64,000 nucleotides of DNA from Gammaproteobacteria bacterium (GCA_013287025.1 JABDEN010000002.1:1-64000); one strand, 5' to 3'; shown: positions 16,785 through 27,408, counted from the stretch's first letter. Made by a program: numbers and translations. The notes: generated by a model not told the origin, from the sequence alone.

Positions 16785-19358
16785 ATGGAAACTCGTTATA
16801 CGAAATTACAACCAACCTCTTCCGCTGAACCTTTTACCCACTTTGAAACTCAAGATAATCTGATTGAAGTCAACGAAACAAAAGAAAGTAAAACTATTCC
16901 AGACACTTTTCAACATAAAATAGAACAACCGAAAATAGATAAAAACATCGAAGATTTTATTATTCCTTCCGCTTTTTCCAAAATAGATCCTAAAATATTA
17001 CCGCGCGAAATTGTGAAAGCTTTCAATCACGAATCAAAAGAAGGTGCGCAGGATATTATTGTTGAACCAAGTGTTTTCAGAACCTCCGATCGTATCGACC
17101 CCGATCAATTTTATATCGCACATAAAAATAAAGTTCCCAAAATAGAAATAGGAAATGGCAAAAGATTAAATATCGCTTACAACTTTAGCCCATTTAATCA
17201 AATCGAAAAAATTGGTGATGGTATTGTTAAACAAACTGCACCCGTATTCGGTGATTTTGGCAGTTATGTATTAAATGTTCCTCCCAATCATTACGCAAAA
17301 GCGTGGTCTGGTAATAAACCGGTGTTATACGGCGAAGGCACGCATGTCATTCACGATCCTTTATTTCGATTTGAAAAAAAAGATGGGGATGTCGCACAAA
17401 GTTTTCGTGCGGAACATCATTTCGTGAATCAAGCGAACACCTATATTCAACATGGTAATTTTCATATTATTCGTGTGTTCCCCGGCAAATTTGCGAAAAT
17501 TGTTCTCGATGGAAAACCTTTATTGTTACCGCCACAAGCTGAAAATAAACCTTATTTTTTCGAATCACCCTATTTTCAATTTGATCCGAATCAAAATATC
17601 ATTGATCAATCAGCGAATTACATCGAACATGGTAATTTCCATCAATTACGGGTGCCGCCAGGCAAAATTGCAAAAGTCGTCATTAATAATATTCCCCAAC
17701 TTTTATATCCGAATAAAAATAATTCACCTTATATTATTAATACGCCAATTTTCCGTTTTAATCCCGGCACAGATTTAATTAACGAAACAGAAAATTATAT
17801 TCGTCATGAAAACATTCACATGATTCGTGTTCCACCCGGTAAATTTGCGAAAATCATTGTGGATAATGTTCCAAAACTTCTTCCGCCCACAGAGGATAAT
17901 CAAAGCCATACTTTTTATACGACTAATTTTTATTTTGATCCAAAAACTGATTTCGTCGATCAAAACACTCCTTATATCAAACATGGTATTCGACATATTT
18001 TACGTTTACCGAAAGGAAGCGTTGCGAAAGCATGGTTTGGAAATACGCCGCAATTACTGGAAAGATCGAATGACGAACAAGAACTAAAAGTATTAGACTT
18101 TGAAGATCCGCAATTTAAATTAGAAGAAACGAAGAGAAATGGACAATCTTATCTATTTTTAAGTGCGAGTGAAAAATATATTGAGCATGGCTCCATCAAA
18201 CGTGTCATTCCTCCCATCGGTGAATTGGCGGTTATCAATAAAAACGGTACGCTAGAAGTTGTGCAAGGCCGTTATGATACGGACTCCGCCACAGAAAGTG
18301 TTGTCGGTTTTTTTGATACGAGTGTTCAAACACTAGAATTTCCTAGCAAAAAAACGCGTGAAAAACGCATTGTCGAAAATCATGAAGCAAAAACCAATGA
18401 TCGCGTGATTTATGATGTTTATACGACATCCGACTCTGTCGAAGTGGGGCTTAAAATTTTAGTGGCTTATCGTATCCCTGATATTGCGAGTGCTAAAAAA
18501 GCTTTATTGCAGTTTAAAAATATGGAAAACATTGCAGATCACATTGAAGGCGTTGTCCGTTCTGATATGACGAAAATTATCAAACAGTTTACTTCGCAAA
18601 AATTTTCCGCACCGATTGAACCAATCGACAATTATAAAAACTTCGAATTGAAAAACCAAGATCAATCAAGGGAGCCATTACCTTTCGCACCCAGCGCGCC
18701 CTCAGCTCCACCACCACCTAAAACCTATTTAGAACAAGCCATGGAGGAATTAAAAAAAGATTTAGCGCCATACGGAATTACGCTGATCCGAATGACGATT
18801 GAAGAATCTAAAATTCTTGATGGTGATCTCACCAAAAAAATGTCAGAGCAAGCACTGACGACCGCTAAAACGAATGCTGAACTTGCCGTCGTAGAACAAA
18901 AAAATATTATTGCCAAAGCGCAAGCGGAACTCAAAAAAGATGTTGCCATTATCGAACAATCACAAGTGAATGATGGACGCATTAAAGCCGCTAAAGCACT
19001 TTTAGAAGCTGCAGATTTTGAAGCGCAAGCGAGAGAACGAAAAGCCGCTGCGGATGCAAAAGCCATTGAAAGCACGGCTGAAGCTGAAGCAAAAGCGATT
19101 CAATTAAAAGGGGCGGCACAAAATGCAGTTCTACAACAACAAGCTAAATTTTATGAAGACAATCCACGTTTATTTGAACTTGAAATTACCAAAGCAAAAT
19201 TTGAAGCACTAAAAGGCATGCATTTTACCGTGACTTCGAAGGAGTTCAGTAATTTATTTAATATTCCGGGCCTGTCTTTATTTAATTCCGCACAAACGCA
19301 ACAAAAATTGGTCTCCATTAAAGATGTGCCGGAGGAGAAGGCGGTGCCGATGATATAA
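16785..19358 (+). CDS. Major-vault-protein-like protein with SPFH shoulder and helical cap
   Basis: An 857-residue protein. After a hydrophilic N-terminus (1-110) come six repeats of about 60 residues (anchors near 160, 220, 279, 339, 397 and 466) with the pattern Y-I-x-H-G-N-x-H-x-x-R-V-P-P-G-K-x-A-K, then PLLLPP and PYFQFDP elements, like the beta-domain repeats of eukaryotic major vault protein. Residues about 510-640 resemble its SPFH-like shoulder (SVQTLEFPS, VYTTSDSVEVGLKILVAYRI). A Pro-rich linker leads to a long charged Ala/Glu/Lys helix (about 650-775) matching the cap helix, and the end has NIPGLSLFN, similar to the PINLFN region of MVP. No signal peptide or membrane helix. A flotillin-like SPFH protein with a repeat extension is the alternative. 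Function unknown; particle formation or action in the host is inference. Confidence 0.72.
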   Translation: METRYTKLQPTSSAEPFTHFETQDNLIEVNETKESKTIPDTFQHKIEQPKIDKNIEDFIIPSAFSKIDPKILPREIVKAFNHESKEGAQDIIVEPSVFRTSDRIDPDQFYIAHKNKVPKIEIGNGKRLNIAYNFSPFNQIEKIGDGIVKQTAPVFGDFGSYVLNVPPNHYAKAWSGNKPVLYGEGTHVIHDPLFRFEKKDGDVAQSFRAEHHFVNQANTYIQHGNFHIIRVFPGKFAKIVLDGKPLLLPPQAENKPYFFESPYFQFDPNQNIIDQSANYIEHGNFHQLRVPPGKIAKVVINNIPQLLYPNKNNSPYIINTPIFRFNPGTDLINETENYIRHENIHMIRVPPGKFAKIIVDNVPKLLPPTEDNQSHTFYTTNFYFDPKTDFVDQNTPYIKHGIRHILRLPKGSVAKAWFGNTPQLLERSNDEQELKVLDFEDPQFKLEETKRNGQSYLFLSASEKYIEHGSIKRVIPPIGELAVINKNGTLEVVQGRYDTDSATESVVGFFDTSVQTLEFPSKKTREKRIVENHEAKTNDRVIYDVYTTSDSVEVGLKILVAYRIPDIASAKKALLQFKNMENIADHIEGVVRSDMTKIIKQFTSQKFSAPIEPIDNYKNFELKNQDQSREPLPFAPSAPSAPPPPKTYLEQAMEELKKDLAPYGITLIRMTIEESKILDGDLTKKMSEQALTTAKTNAELAVVEQKNIIAKAQAELKKDVAIIEQSQVNDGRIKAAKALLEAADFEAQARERKAAADAKAIESTAEAEAKAIQLKGAAQNAVLQQQAKFYEDNPRLFELEITKAKFEALKGMHFTVTSKEFSNLFNIPGLSLFNSAQTQQKLVSIKDVPEEKAVPMI

Positions 19359-19388
19359 CACAACCGTCGTCCCCTTGCTAAAAGACCC

Positions 19389-19437
19389 TGTCATGCCAGC
19401 ATGCTTAAAGGTGGCATAAAAACATGCTGGCATGACA
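19389..19437. repeat. Inverted repeat, family C
   Basis: Arms TGTCATGCCAGCATG and CATGCTGGCATGACA around a 19-base loop, the reverse complement of the loop at 7040-7058. A truncated family A fragment (CAACCGTCGTCCCC) lies directly upstream at 19361. It may act as a hairpin after the vault-like gene. Confidence 0.9.
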
Positions 19438-19505
19438 CAGAATACTTTACAACCTCCCCCCATTCGCTTATCTTTCCTCCAAATTAAAAATGAGGAACAA
19501 ACTAC

Positions 19506-20867
19506 ATGCATCAAGAACAAAAAATCTCTGTGATTGGCCTCGGTAAATTAGGCGCCCCTCTTGCTGCAGTGCTTGCCAATAAAGGACACTCGGTCATTGG
19601 TCTTGATCTCAATGAAAGTTTTGTGGACGCGATCAATCAAAAAAAAGCACCGGTTGATGAACCTGGATTACAAGCACTTATTGAGTCTAGCAAAAATTTA
19701 ACCGCCACCACGGATTATGAAACTGCGATTTTTGAAAGCGATATTAGTTTTATTATCGTTCCGACGCCAAGCTTGCCAGATGGTATGTTTAATAATGCGT
19801 ATGTTTTAAAAGCAGTCACTGAAATCGGCAAAGTATTACGAAACAAAGCAAGCTATCATCTCGTCGTGATTACGAGTACCGTCATGCCAGGATCCACGAA
19901 TACGGTCATTAAAGATGCGTTGGAATCCGCCTCACACAAAAAATTAGGCGAACACCTTGGGCTTTGCTATAACCCAGAATTTATTGCATTGGGCACTGTT
20001 ATTAAGAATATGTTGACGCCTGACATGATCTTAATTGGCGAATCTGATGCAAAAGCAGGTAGTATGATGGCCGGGATTTATCAAACCGTTTGTGAAAACA
20101 ATCCCCCGATCATGCGCATGAATCTCACCAATGCGGAAATCACAAAAATTGCCGTCAACACTTATATCACGACAAAAATTTCTTTCGCCAATATGTTATC
20201 AGATGTTTGCGATCGCATCACGGATGCTGATGTTGACGTCGTCACCAATGCGATGGGCTTAGATCAACGAATAGGTCAAAAATATCTGAAAGCCGCCACG
20301 GCATATGGCGGACCTTGTTTTCCGCGAGATAATATTGCATTTTCAGCACTCGCAGCATTGGTACACGCAAGAACGGATTTAGCGATTGCAACCGATGCCA
20401 TTAATGATTATCAACTCGATCGTATGATTGCTTTTATCAATACGCATGATAAAACCAAAAGAATCGGCGTTTTAGGCCTATCTTATAAAGCTGAAACGAG
20501 TGTCGTCGAAAAAAGTTTCGGAATTGCCTTGGCCAATCGACTTACAGCAAATGGATACACCGTATCCGTGCACGATCCTAAAGCGTTACCAAATGCTGAT
20601 AAAGAATTAGACGCTGCGATTGCACAACACCGTTTTGTCGAAGATTGTGTCAACCATTCCGATATTTTAGTGATTTGCACTAACTGGCCTGAATATCAAT
20701 CAAATCTTACAAGAGCATTATTAGATCGCCCATCAAATCCTCGCATTATTATTGATTGCTGGCGCTTATTACCGTATGACGTTATTTCAGAAATTGCAAA
20801 AATATTATATCTTGGTCGTGGAAATGATTTTTTCGCTGAATCTATTGGGGAATTAAAATATGCATAA
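19506..20867 (+). CDS. Nucleotide-sugar 6-dehydrogenase (UDP-glucose/UDP-ManNAc family)
   Basis: A 453-residue enzyme of the UDP-glucose / UDP-N-acetylmannosamine dehydrogenase family, which oxidises C6 of a nucleotide sugar to a uronic acid using NAD. It has the N-terminal Rossmann motif ISVIGLGKLGAPLAAVLA, a VPTPS segment, the catalytic Cys in AYGGPCFPRDN (about residue 271) and the C-terminal second nucleotide fold (RIGVLGLSYKAETSVVEKS). Which sugar it uses is not certain. It overlaps the epimerase gene downstream by eight bases, so they form an operon, probably for a surface polysaccharide. Confidence 0.88.
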   Translation: MHQEQKISVIGLGKLGAPLAAVLANKGHSVIGLDLNESFVDAINQKKAPVDEPGLQALIESSKNLTATTDYETAIFESDISFIIVPTPSLPDGMFNNAYVLKAVTEIGKVLRNKASYHLVVITSTVMPGSTNTVIKDALESASHKKLGEHLGLCYNPEFIALGTVIKNMLTPDMILIGESDAKAGSMMAGIYQTVCENNPPIMRMNLTNAEITKIAVNTYITTKISFANMLSDVCDRITDADVDVVTNAMGLDQRIGQKYLKAATAYGGPCFPRDNIAFSALAALVHARTDLAIATDAINDYQLDRMIAFINTHDKTKRIGVLGLSYKAETSVVEKSFGIALANRLTANGYTVSVHDPKALPNADKELDAAIAQHRFVEDCVNHSDILVICTNWPEYQSNLTRALLDRPSNPRIIIDCWRLLPYDVISEIAKILYLGRGNDFFAESIGELKYA

Positions 20868-21891
20868 AAATGATTTGATTGTGGTCACAGGCGCGGGTGG
20901 ATTCATTGGCGGACATTTAATTGCAGATCTTCGACGCCAGGGTTTCACATCGCTACGTGCGGTTGACCGAAAACCACTTCATCATTGGTATCAGTTATTT
21001 GAAGATGTCGAAAATCTCATGCTTGATTTAAAAAATGAAAGTGCAGCTGATATTGCATGTAAAGACGCGCGATACATTTATAATTTAGCGGCTGATATGG
21101 GTGGAATGGGATTTATTGAAACCCATAAAGCAGCATGCATGCTCTCCGTATTGATTAATACCAATATGTTGAATGCGGCTAAAAAATATCGCCCAGAACG
21201 TTTTTTATTTTCTTCCTCCGCTTGTGTTTATAATGCCTCAAAACAAACAGAAGCAAATGTCACGCCACTCAAAGAGTCCGATGCATATCCTGCCATGCCG
21301 GAAGATGGTTATGGCTGGGAAAAACTTTTTAGCGAAAGAATGTGCCGACATTTTAGCGAAGATTTTAAGCTGATCACTCGCGTCCCACGATATCACAATG
21401 TATACGGACCGTTTGGCACTTATGATGGTGGTCGAGAAAAAGCACCCGCCGCACTCTGCCGTAAAGTCATTCAAGCAAAACAGGACGGGACGAATGAGAT
21501 TGAAATCTGGGGCGATGGCGAACAAACGCGAAGTTTTATGTATATTGATGATTGTCTTTATGGCACGCAAGCGATCATGATGAGCAATATTGAAGAACCG
21601 ATCAATTTAGGTAGTAGTGAATTGGTTTCTATCAATCACATGGTTGATATTATAGAAGACATTGCGAATGTAAAATTAAAACGACGATATAAACTCAATG
21701 CGCCACTTGGCGTTCGTGGACGCAATAGTGACAATACATTGATTAAAGAAAAACTCGATTGGGAACCACAAATTGCTTTACGTGTAGGGTTAGAAAAAAC
21801 GTATCGCTGGATTTATGACAGCATGCTAAAAACCTCTTCGGTAAATGTTTATAATGATGCGGATTTAGCTTTGGCTTCGGAACGAATGTAG
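20860..21891 (+). CDS. GDP-mannose 3,5-epimerase-like NAD-dependent epimerase
   Basis: A 343-residue short-chain dehydrogenase/epimerase. Besides the TGAGGFIGGHL Rossmann motif and the Y-x3-K pair (YGWEK, about 151-155), it shares unusually specific stretches with plant GDP-mannose 3,5-epimerase: LAADMGGMGFIE, SSACVY, LKESDAYPA, HNVYGPFGTYDGGREKAPAA, WGDGEQTRSFMYIDDC and GVRGRNSDNTLIKEKL. That enzyme makes GDP-L-galactose and GDP-L-gulose. Partnered with the overlapping dehydrogenase, it points to an uncommon sugar in a surface glycan. The exact substrate in this organism is inferred from similarity only. Confidence 0.88.
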   Translation: MHKNDLIVVTGAGGFIGGHLIADLRRQGFTSLRAVDRKPLHHWYQLFEDVENLMLDLKNESAADIACKDARYIYNLAADMGGMGFIETHKAACMLSVLINTNMLNAAKKYRPERFLFSSSACVYNASKQTEANVTPLKESDAYPAMPEDGYGWEKLFSERMCRHFSEDFKLITRVPRYHNVYGPFGTYDGGREKAPAALCRKVIQAKQDGTNEIEIWGDGEQTRSFMYIDDCLYGTQAIMMSNIEEPINLGSSELVSINHMVDIIEDIANVKLKRRYKLNAPLGVRGRNSDNTLIKEKLDWEPQIALRVGLEKTYRWIYDSMLKTSSVNVYNDADLALASERM

Positions 21892-21919
21892 TTTTTAAAC
21901 ATCCTATTAGGACAGCTTC

Positions 21920-21981
21920 TGTCATTCCCGCGAAGGCGGGAATCCATTATAAATAGATTCCCGCCTTCGCGGGAATGACAG
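21920..21981. repeat. Inverted repeat, family B
   Basis: Arms CTGTCATTCCCGCGAAGGCG and its complement. Compared with the copy at 14852 the arm has GAAGG for GTAGG, and the change is matched in both arms. It lies between the epimerase and glycosyltransferase genes. Confidence 0.93.
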
Positions 21982-22043
21982 GAGTAAGTTTATGAATCTA
22001 TCAGGGAAGACCTGAGACAATGTAAAAGATTTAAGAGATTATA

Positions 22044-23120
22044 ATGCAAAAAAACTTTCATTTAAGTATCGTCGCCACCTCGCGAAATGATAATCATGGC
22101 GGTAGTTTAACGAAACGCATGCAGCATTTTGTCGATGGATTTGTCGCGCAATGTATTCGACATGATTTGCAGGCAGAACTTATTTTAGTGGAATGGAATC
22201 CACCACCGGAAAATGTTCCGTTAAAAGAGGTGTTGCGATTTCCAAAAGATCGCGGCCCCTCAGAAATTCGTATTATCACGGTTCCTCGGGAACTTCATGA
22301 CAAACTGAAACATGCCGAAAGTTTACCCCTCTTTCAAATGATCGGCAAAAATGTTGGGATTCGTCGTGCACTAGGAAATTACGTTTTAGCAACCAATATT
22401 GATATTTTATTTTCGGATGCGATCATGCAATTCTTGAAAAAAAATCTCGACGAAAAATTTCTCTATCGCACCGATCGCGTGGATATTCCATCTGAACTCC
22501 CGGAAAATTCTTCTTGGGAAGAAATTTTACATTTCGCAGAACAAAACGCTTTTCGTATCAACGGAAAAAATTCAACGGTCATCAAACGTAATGGTCAATT
22601 TGTTCCAACCATTGCTAAAAAAAGTTTATTGCAAAGATTGGAAAAATTGAAAAAAATCCGGCAAAAAAATATTTTCAAATCTATCACAAACTATTACCTT
22701 CACTATCAAAAAAGAAAACACTTGAATCATCTGCACACAAATGCCTGCGGAGATTTCACTTTACTTTCAAAACAACACTGGCAAACGCTTCGAGGTTATC
22801 CAGAATGGGAAATGTATTCGTGGCATATCGATAGCATTTTGCTCTATCAAGCCCATTTTCATGATATTCCACAGATGAATTTACCGCAGGATCACTGTGT
22901 TTATCATATCGAACATCATGTCGGCTCGGGATTTACGCCAGAAAATGCGAATGCATTATTCGATCGTCTCCGTCAACAAAACATTGGCTTTATCGATGAT
23001 AATGCATTGCATCAACTCTTCGTCGATATGATGGAAAAAAGAAAAAAAGGGGAAAAAGTTTTTTTCAATGCTGAAGATTGGGGATGGCGAGATATTGTGT
23101 TGCATGAGGAGTGGGTCTAG
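22044..23120 (+). CDS. Glycosyltransferase-like protein, paralogue of the 14975 gene
   Basis: A 358-residue protein with a family 2-like fold: LSIVATSRNDNHGGSLTKRM at the start, LVEWNPPPEN, MIGKNVGIRRALGNYVLATN and NIDILFSD at the expected metal/nucleotide site. A later segment, CGDFTLLSKQHWQTLRGYPE, resembles the acceptor side of the domain. It matches the first half of the 14975 gene and lacks its long C-terminal extension. With the dehydrogenase and epimerase just upstream, a role in the same surface glycan is likely. The predicted cytoplasmic location and the acceptor are inferred. Confidence 0.72.
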   Translation: MQKNFHLSIVATSRNDNHGGSLTKRMQHFVDGFVAQCIRHDLQAELILVEWNPPPENVPLKEVLRFPKDRGPSEIRIITVPRELHDKLKHAESLPLFQMIGKNVGIRRALGNYVLATNIDILFSDAIMQFLKKNLDEKFLYRTDRVDIPSELPENSSWEEILHFAEQNAFRINGKNSTVIKRNGQFVPTIAKKSLLQRLEKLKKIRQKNIFKSITNYYLHYQKRKHLNHLHTNACGDFTLLSKQHWQTLRGYPEWEMYSWHIDSILLYQAHFHDIPQMNLPQDHCVYHIEHHVGSGFTPENANALFDRLRQQNIGFIDDNALHQLFVDMMEKRKKGEKVFFNAEDWGWRDIVLHEEWV

Positions 23121-23129
23121 TCGCCGCGC

Positions 23130-23504
23130 TCAGGATGACACTTTCGCATTCGGCGCCGGCGCACATTCTTTGCCTTCGCACTTTTCAATCATCACAAGCG
23201 CCTTCATCGCCGGTGGATAGTATTGATCAGCAGATCGCTTAATCCAAAAGAGACCAGACGTGCGATCTAGCGGTACGCCATAACCATAAAAATACATATA
23301 GCCGACGGCATATTGCGCTTGTCGACTTCCTTCGACAGCTAAGGGTAACAATTGACAAAACGCTTTTTTAAAATCACCCGACTCAAAAGTCAAACGACCG
23401 AGCTGTAAATTTTCCGCCATATAAACTTTTCTAAACGGCGCACAACCACAGAACAAAAAGCAAATCATTAACACTATTAAAACTATACGACCGAAAAAAA
23501 ACAT
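23130..23504 (-). CDS. Small lipoprotein with Sel1-like repeats
   Basis: 124 residues: a lipoprotein signal (hydrophobic stretch ending in a CGC lipobox-like sequence at about residues 19-21) followed by two Sel1-type TPR units (GDFKKAFCQLLPLAVEGSRQ; AQYAVGYMYFYGYGVPLDRT). Sel1 lipoproteins act as periplasmic scaffolds; relatives in Legionella (LpnE, EnhC) help host-cell entry, but this one is far shorter. Its start follows the gspC stop directly, so the two are coupled. Role in type II secretion or the cell wall is possible but not shown. Confidence 0.75.
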   Translation of the reverse strand: MFFFGRIVLIVLMICFLFCGCAPFRKVYMAENLQLGRLTFESGDFKKAFCQLLPLAVEGSRQAQYAVGYMYFYGYGVPLDRTSGLFWIKRSADQYYPPAMKALVMIEKCEGKECAPAPNAKVSS

Positions 23505-24023
23505 TTATGCCCCATTCAATAATTTTTTTGGCATTCCTTGGAAAGTAAGTACTTCGCGCTTTAATGGCAATTTCTCCAAACGCCCACTGTTTTCGAGTAT
23601 AACCCCATTTGGCGTGACAGCGTTAATTCGAATCGAGCCGACGTTATCACCGACACGATAAATTTTCCCGAGCCCCCCGGCTTCAGAAATAATCACTCGC
23701 GACGTGTGATCGTCCAAACCTGCAAGAATACCAATTAATTGCAGCTGCAAACTACTGATGGGCACATCTCCTGTGGGATGAAGGGTGGCTTTTCCGAATA
23801 AATGTTGCGCCGGAATTTTCGAAATAACTTCCATCGATGTTTCTCTCACGCGAGGATTGTTTTCTGTTTGATTCACGGGAGTGTTTTTGATACTGAAGTG
23901 ATTTTCTCGAAATTGTTTTTGCATGTCAAAAACAGCAACGCAAATCAAAATAAAAAAAAGCCCCATCAATCCGTAGCTTGAACGCTTGCCCCATGGAGTA
24001 AAAAGCCACGAAAACGTAATCAT
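23505..24023 (-). CDS. gspC: Type II secretion protein GspC
   Basis: 172 residues with a short cytoplasmic N-terminus, one membrane helix (about 17-33) and the periplasmic homology region (HLFGKA, LQLQLIGILAGLDDHTSRVI, YRVGDNVGS, VTPNGVILENSGRLEKL) that contacts the GspD secretin. It has no PDZ domain at the end, making it a short GspC. It is physically separate from the gspI-M cluster at the window start, as lspC is in Legionella. It lies nine bases after hemB and just before the Sel1 lipoprotein. Confidence 0.85.
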   Translation of the reverse strand: MITFSWLFTPWGKRSSYGLMGLFFILICVAVFDMQKQFRENHFSIKNTPVNQTENNPRVRETSMEVISKIPAQHLFGKATLHPTGDVPISSLQLQLIGILAGLDDHTSRVIISEAGGLGKIYRVGDNVGSIRINAVTPNGVILENSGRLEKLPLKREVLTFQGMPKKLLNGA

Positions 24024-24032
24024 ACCTATACC

Positions 24033-25265
<1,233 letters not shown>

Positions 25266-25273
25266 CTACGCCC

Positions 25274-26056
25274 ATGACAATTTCTGAAAAAAAATTTCAC
25301 ACACCTATCGCAGTTTCATGCCATGATGAATCCAGAGAAAATGAGGCCAAAGCGCTCGCCAAAAAACTCCATTTACCATTTACGCAGAACATCACCCCCG
25401 ACTATGAATATGTCCTGCTTTTCACAGAAGCGCATCTTTCCTTACAAAAAATCGGATCTCGTGAAACGCCGCTTTTCATTGATTTTTTATCAGAAGATGC
25501 GCAGTATCGATTAAAAAAAATTTCTAAAAAAAATGAAATACTTGCACGCGCATTGGGCCTAAAGAAAAGTGCGGCTTCATCGATTGTCGATGCAACAGGC
25601 GGGCTATTACGAGATAGTTTTATTATTGCAGCGTTAGGCTTTCCGGTGTCTATATTCGAAAGATCACCTATTATCCATGCCCTGCAAGCAGATGCGCTCC
25701 ATCGCGCACGCAGCACGCACCTCCATGATATTACACAAAAAATGCATCTCTACCACGATGATGCCATTACGGCATTACCGTTATTCGACAAACCCGATGT
25801 TATTTATATCGATCCCATGTTTCCGACACGCAAAAAATCCGCGTTACCCAAAAAAGAAATGGTCCATTTCAAAAAAATTGTCGGGGAGGATCAGGATGCT
25901 GCGGCTTTACTTACCACCGCTCTCGCTTGTGCGAGGTCTCGGGTTGTGGTAAAAAGACCCCGGATCATTAAAAATTTAACAGAAAATCTCGCGCCTTCTT
26001 TTACCCTAGCTGGCAGTAGCTGTCGATTTGATGTTTATTTGTTGAAAGCTCCCTAA
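25274..26056 (+). CDS. rsmJ: 16S rRNA (guanine1516-N2)-methyltransferase
   Basis: A 260-residue SAM-dependent methyltransferase. The order of motifs matches RsmJ: KKSAASSIVDATGGLLRDSF (SAM motif I), FERSPIIHALQADALHRA, then VIYIDPMFPTRKKSALPKKE, which contains the DPMFP catalytic signature and the KKSAL sequence specific to this family, and VVVKRPR. It methylates G1516 of 16S rRNA in the small-subunit platform. Monocistronic; the stop directly adjoins a palindromic repeat. Confidence 0.94.
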   Translation: MTISEKKFHTPIAVSCHDESRENEAKALAKKLHLPFTQNITPDYEYVLLFTEAHLSLQKIGSRETPLFIDFLSEDAQYRLKKISKKNEILARALGLKKSAASSIVDATGGLLRDSFIIAALGFPVSIFERSPIIHALQADALHRARSTHLHDITQKMHLYHDDAITALPLFDKPDVIYIDPMFPTRKKSALPKKEMVHFKKIVGEDQDAAALLTTALACARSRVVVKRPRIIKNLTENLAPSFTLAGSSCRFDVYLLKAP

Positions 26057-26138
26057 ACGTCGTCCCGCGGCTTGTCCTGAGGGATCCAGAACTGCATTGA
26101 TGTTGCTCTGGATCCCTCAGGACAAGCCGCGGGACGAC
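26057..26138. repeat. Palindromic repeat, family A, arm variant
   Basis: Arms start CGTCGTCCCGCGGCTTGTCC and continue TGAGGG instead of GCGGG, with a matching change in the other arm, so pairing is perfect. The loop AACTGCATTGATGTTGCT is the reverse complement of the loop at 3961. It begins at the base after the rsmJ stop codon. Confidence 0.95.
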
Positions 26139-26168
26139 GGGACTTTTTTAATTGTAGGTTCATACTGA

Positions 26169-26846
26169 ATGAATATTATTAACTTTCTTTTAAATTTTAT
26201 ATTGCATTTAGACCAACACTTAATCTCATTTGTCACTAACTACGGCATTTGGACTTATGTGCTGCTTTTTTGCATTATTTTTTGCGAAACCGGGATCATT
26301 TTCACTGCCATTTTACCTGGCGATTCACTGCTATTTGCAGCCGGTGCCCTTACCGCGAATGTGTCGGGCATCATCAATGTACATTTCCTATTTATTCTAT
26401 TAGTCATCGCCTCAGTGATGGGTAATGGGTTGAATTACTTTATTGGTAAATGGCTGGGGCCAAGGGTCTTCCGATCGAATCAATCCTGGATTTTCAACCA
26501 AAGACACATTGATAATGCGCATCACTTTTTTGAACGTTATGGCGGCAAAACCATTATTATTGCGCGATTTATACCGATTATTCGTACTTTTGCGCCTTTC
26601 ATTGCTGGCATTGGTTACATGACCTATCGCCAATTTTTTATATACAGCGTGATTGGGGCTTTCTTATGGATTGGGCTTTTGGTTTATGGCAGCTTCTTAT
26701 TTGGCAATATTCCGATTGTTAAAGAGCATTTTTCCATTGTCATTATCGCGATTGTGGTATTGTCCATTTTGCCTGCCGCTATTGAAATATTGCGCCGCAA
26801 GCTTAAAAAACAACCAACGGAAACCGTGACAGACCAAGTCCCCTAA
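26169..26846 (+). CDS. DedA-family membrane protein
   Basis: 225 residues with about five membrane segments and the DedA core: FCETGIIFTAILPGDSLLFA near residues 38-57 and a later ARFIPIIRTFAPFIAGIGYM amphipathic stretch with the conserved Arg residues. DedA proteins are polytopic inner-membrane proteins, some shown to be undecaprenyl-phosphate or phospholipid flippases that keep up the proton-motive force. It stands alone between a palindromic repeat and the accB promoter region. Confidence 0.93.
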   Translation: MNIINFLLNFILHLDQHLISFVTNYGIWTYVLLFCIIFCETGIIFTAILPGDSLLFAAGALTANVSGIINVHFLFILLVIASVMGNGLNYFIGKWLGPRVFRSNQSWIFNQRHIDNAHHFFERYGGKTIIIARFIPIIRTFAPFIAGIGYMTYRQFFIYSVIGAFLWIGLLVYGSFLFGNIPIVKEHFSIVIIAIVVLSILPAAIEILRRKLKKQPTETVTDQVP

Positions 26847-26949
26847 TTTCTGCTAAAATGCGCCCATCTTCGTCGAACTAGACAAATCGTGCAAGATCGT
26901 GCAAAATTGTTTTCTTCATTTATTAACTTCATTTGGATAAAAAAAACCT

Positions 26950-27408
26950 ATGGATATGCGTAAAATCCGTAAGCTCATCGAGCTTATTAAAGAAACCGGC
27001 ATTGCAGAAATCGAAATTCGTGAAGGCGAAGAATCTGTTCGTATTAGTCGCGAAGTCAGTCGTGCAAATGCCAGTCCCGTGATTTATCAGGCACCCCCAC
27101 AGGTTGCTGTCAATGCGCCGGAAGCATATGCGCAACAAGCGCCCGCTGCAAAAACCGAAGACGCAACGGCCAACAAACACTCCGTGAAAGCGCCGATGGT
27201 CGGAACCGTTTATTTATCCCCATCCCCTGGTTCAAAATCTTTTGTTGAAGTGGGTCAAACCGTCAAAGTTGGCGATACCTTATGCCTTATTGAAGCCATG
27301 AAAATGTTTAATCAAATTGAAGCTGACAAATCCGGCAAAATCGCAGCGATTCTCGTCGATACCGGTGTTCCTGTTGAATTTAATCAGCCATTATTCGTGA
27401 TTGAATAA
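26950..27408 (+). CDS. accB: Biotin carboxyl carrier protein of acetyl-CoA carboxylase
   Basis: A 152-residue BCCP: an N-terminal [20 protein letters not shown] region, a flexible Ala/Pro-rich linker (about 45-75) and the biotinyl domain with the modified lysine K118 in [10 protein letters not shown]. The domain also has the thumb characteristic of the acetyl-CoA carboxylase type. It carries carboxyl-biotin between AccC and AccA-AccD in the first step of fatty-acid synthesis. accC follows 14 bases later in the same operon. A TGCTAAAAT element near 26852 may be the -10 box; two GTGCAA repeats lie at about 26888-26901. Confidence 0.97.
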   Translation: MDMRKIRKLIELIKETGIAEIEIREGEESVRISREVSRANASPVIYQAPPQVAVNAPEAYAQQAPAAKTEDATANKHSVKAPMVGTVYLSPSPGSKSFVEVGQTVKVGDTLCLIEAMKMFNQIEADKSGKIAAILVDTGVPVEFNQPLFVIE

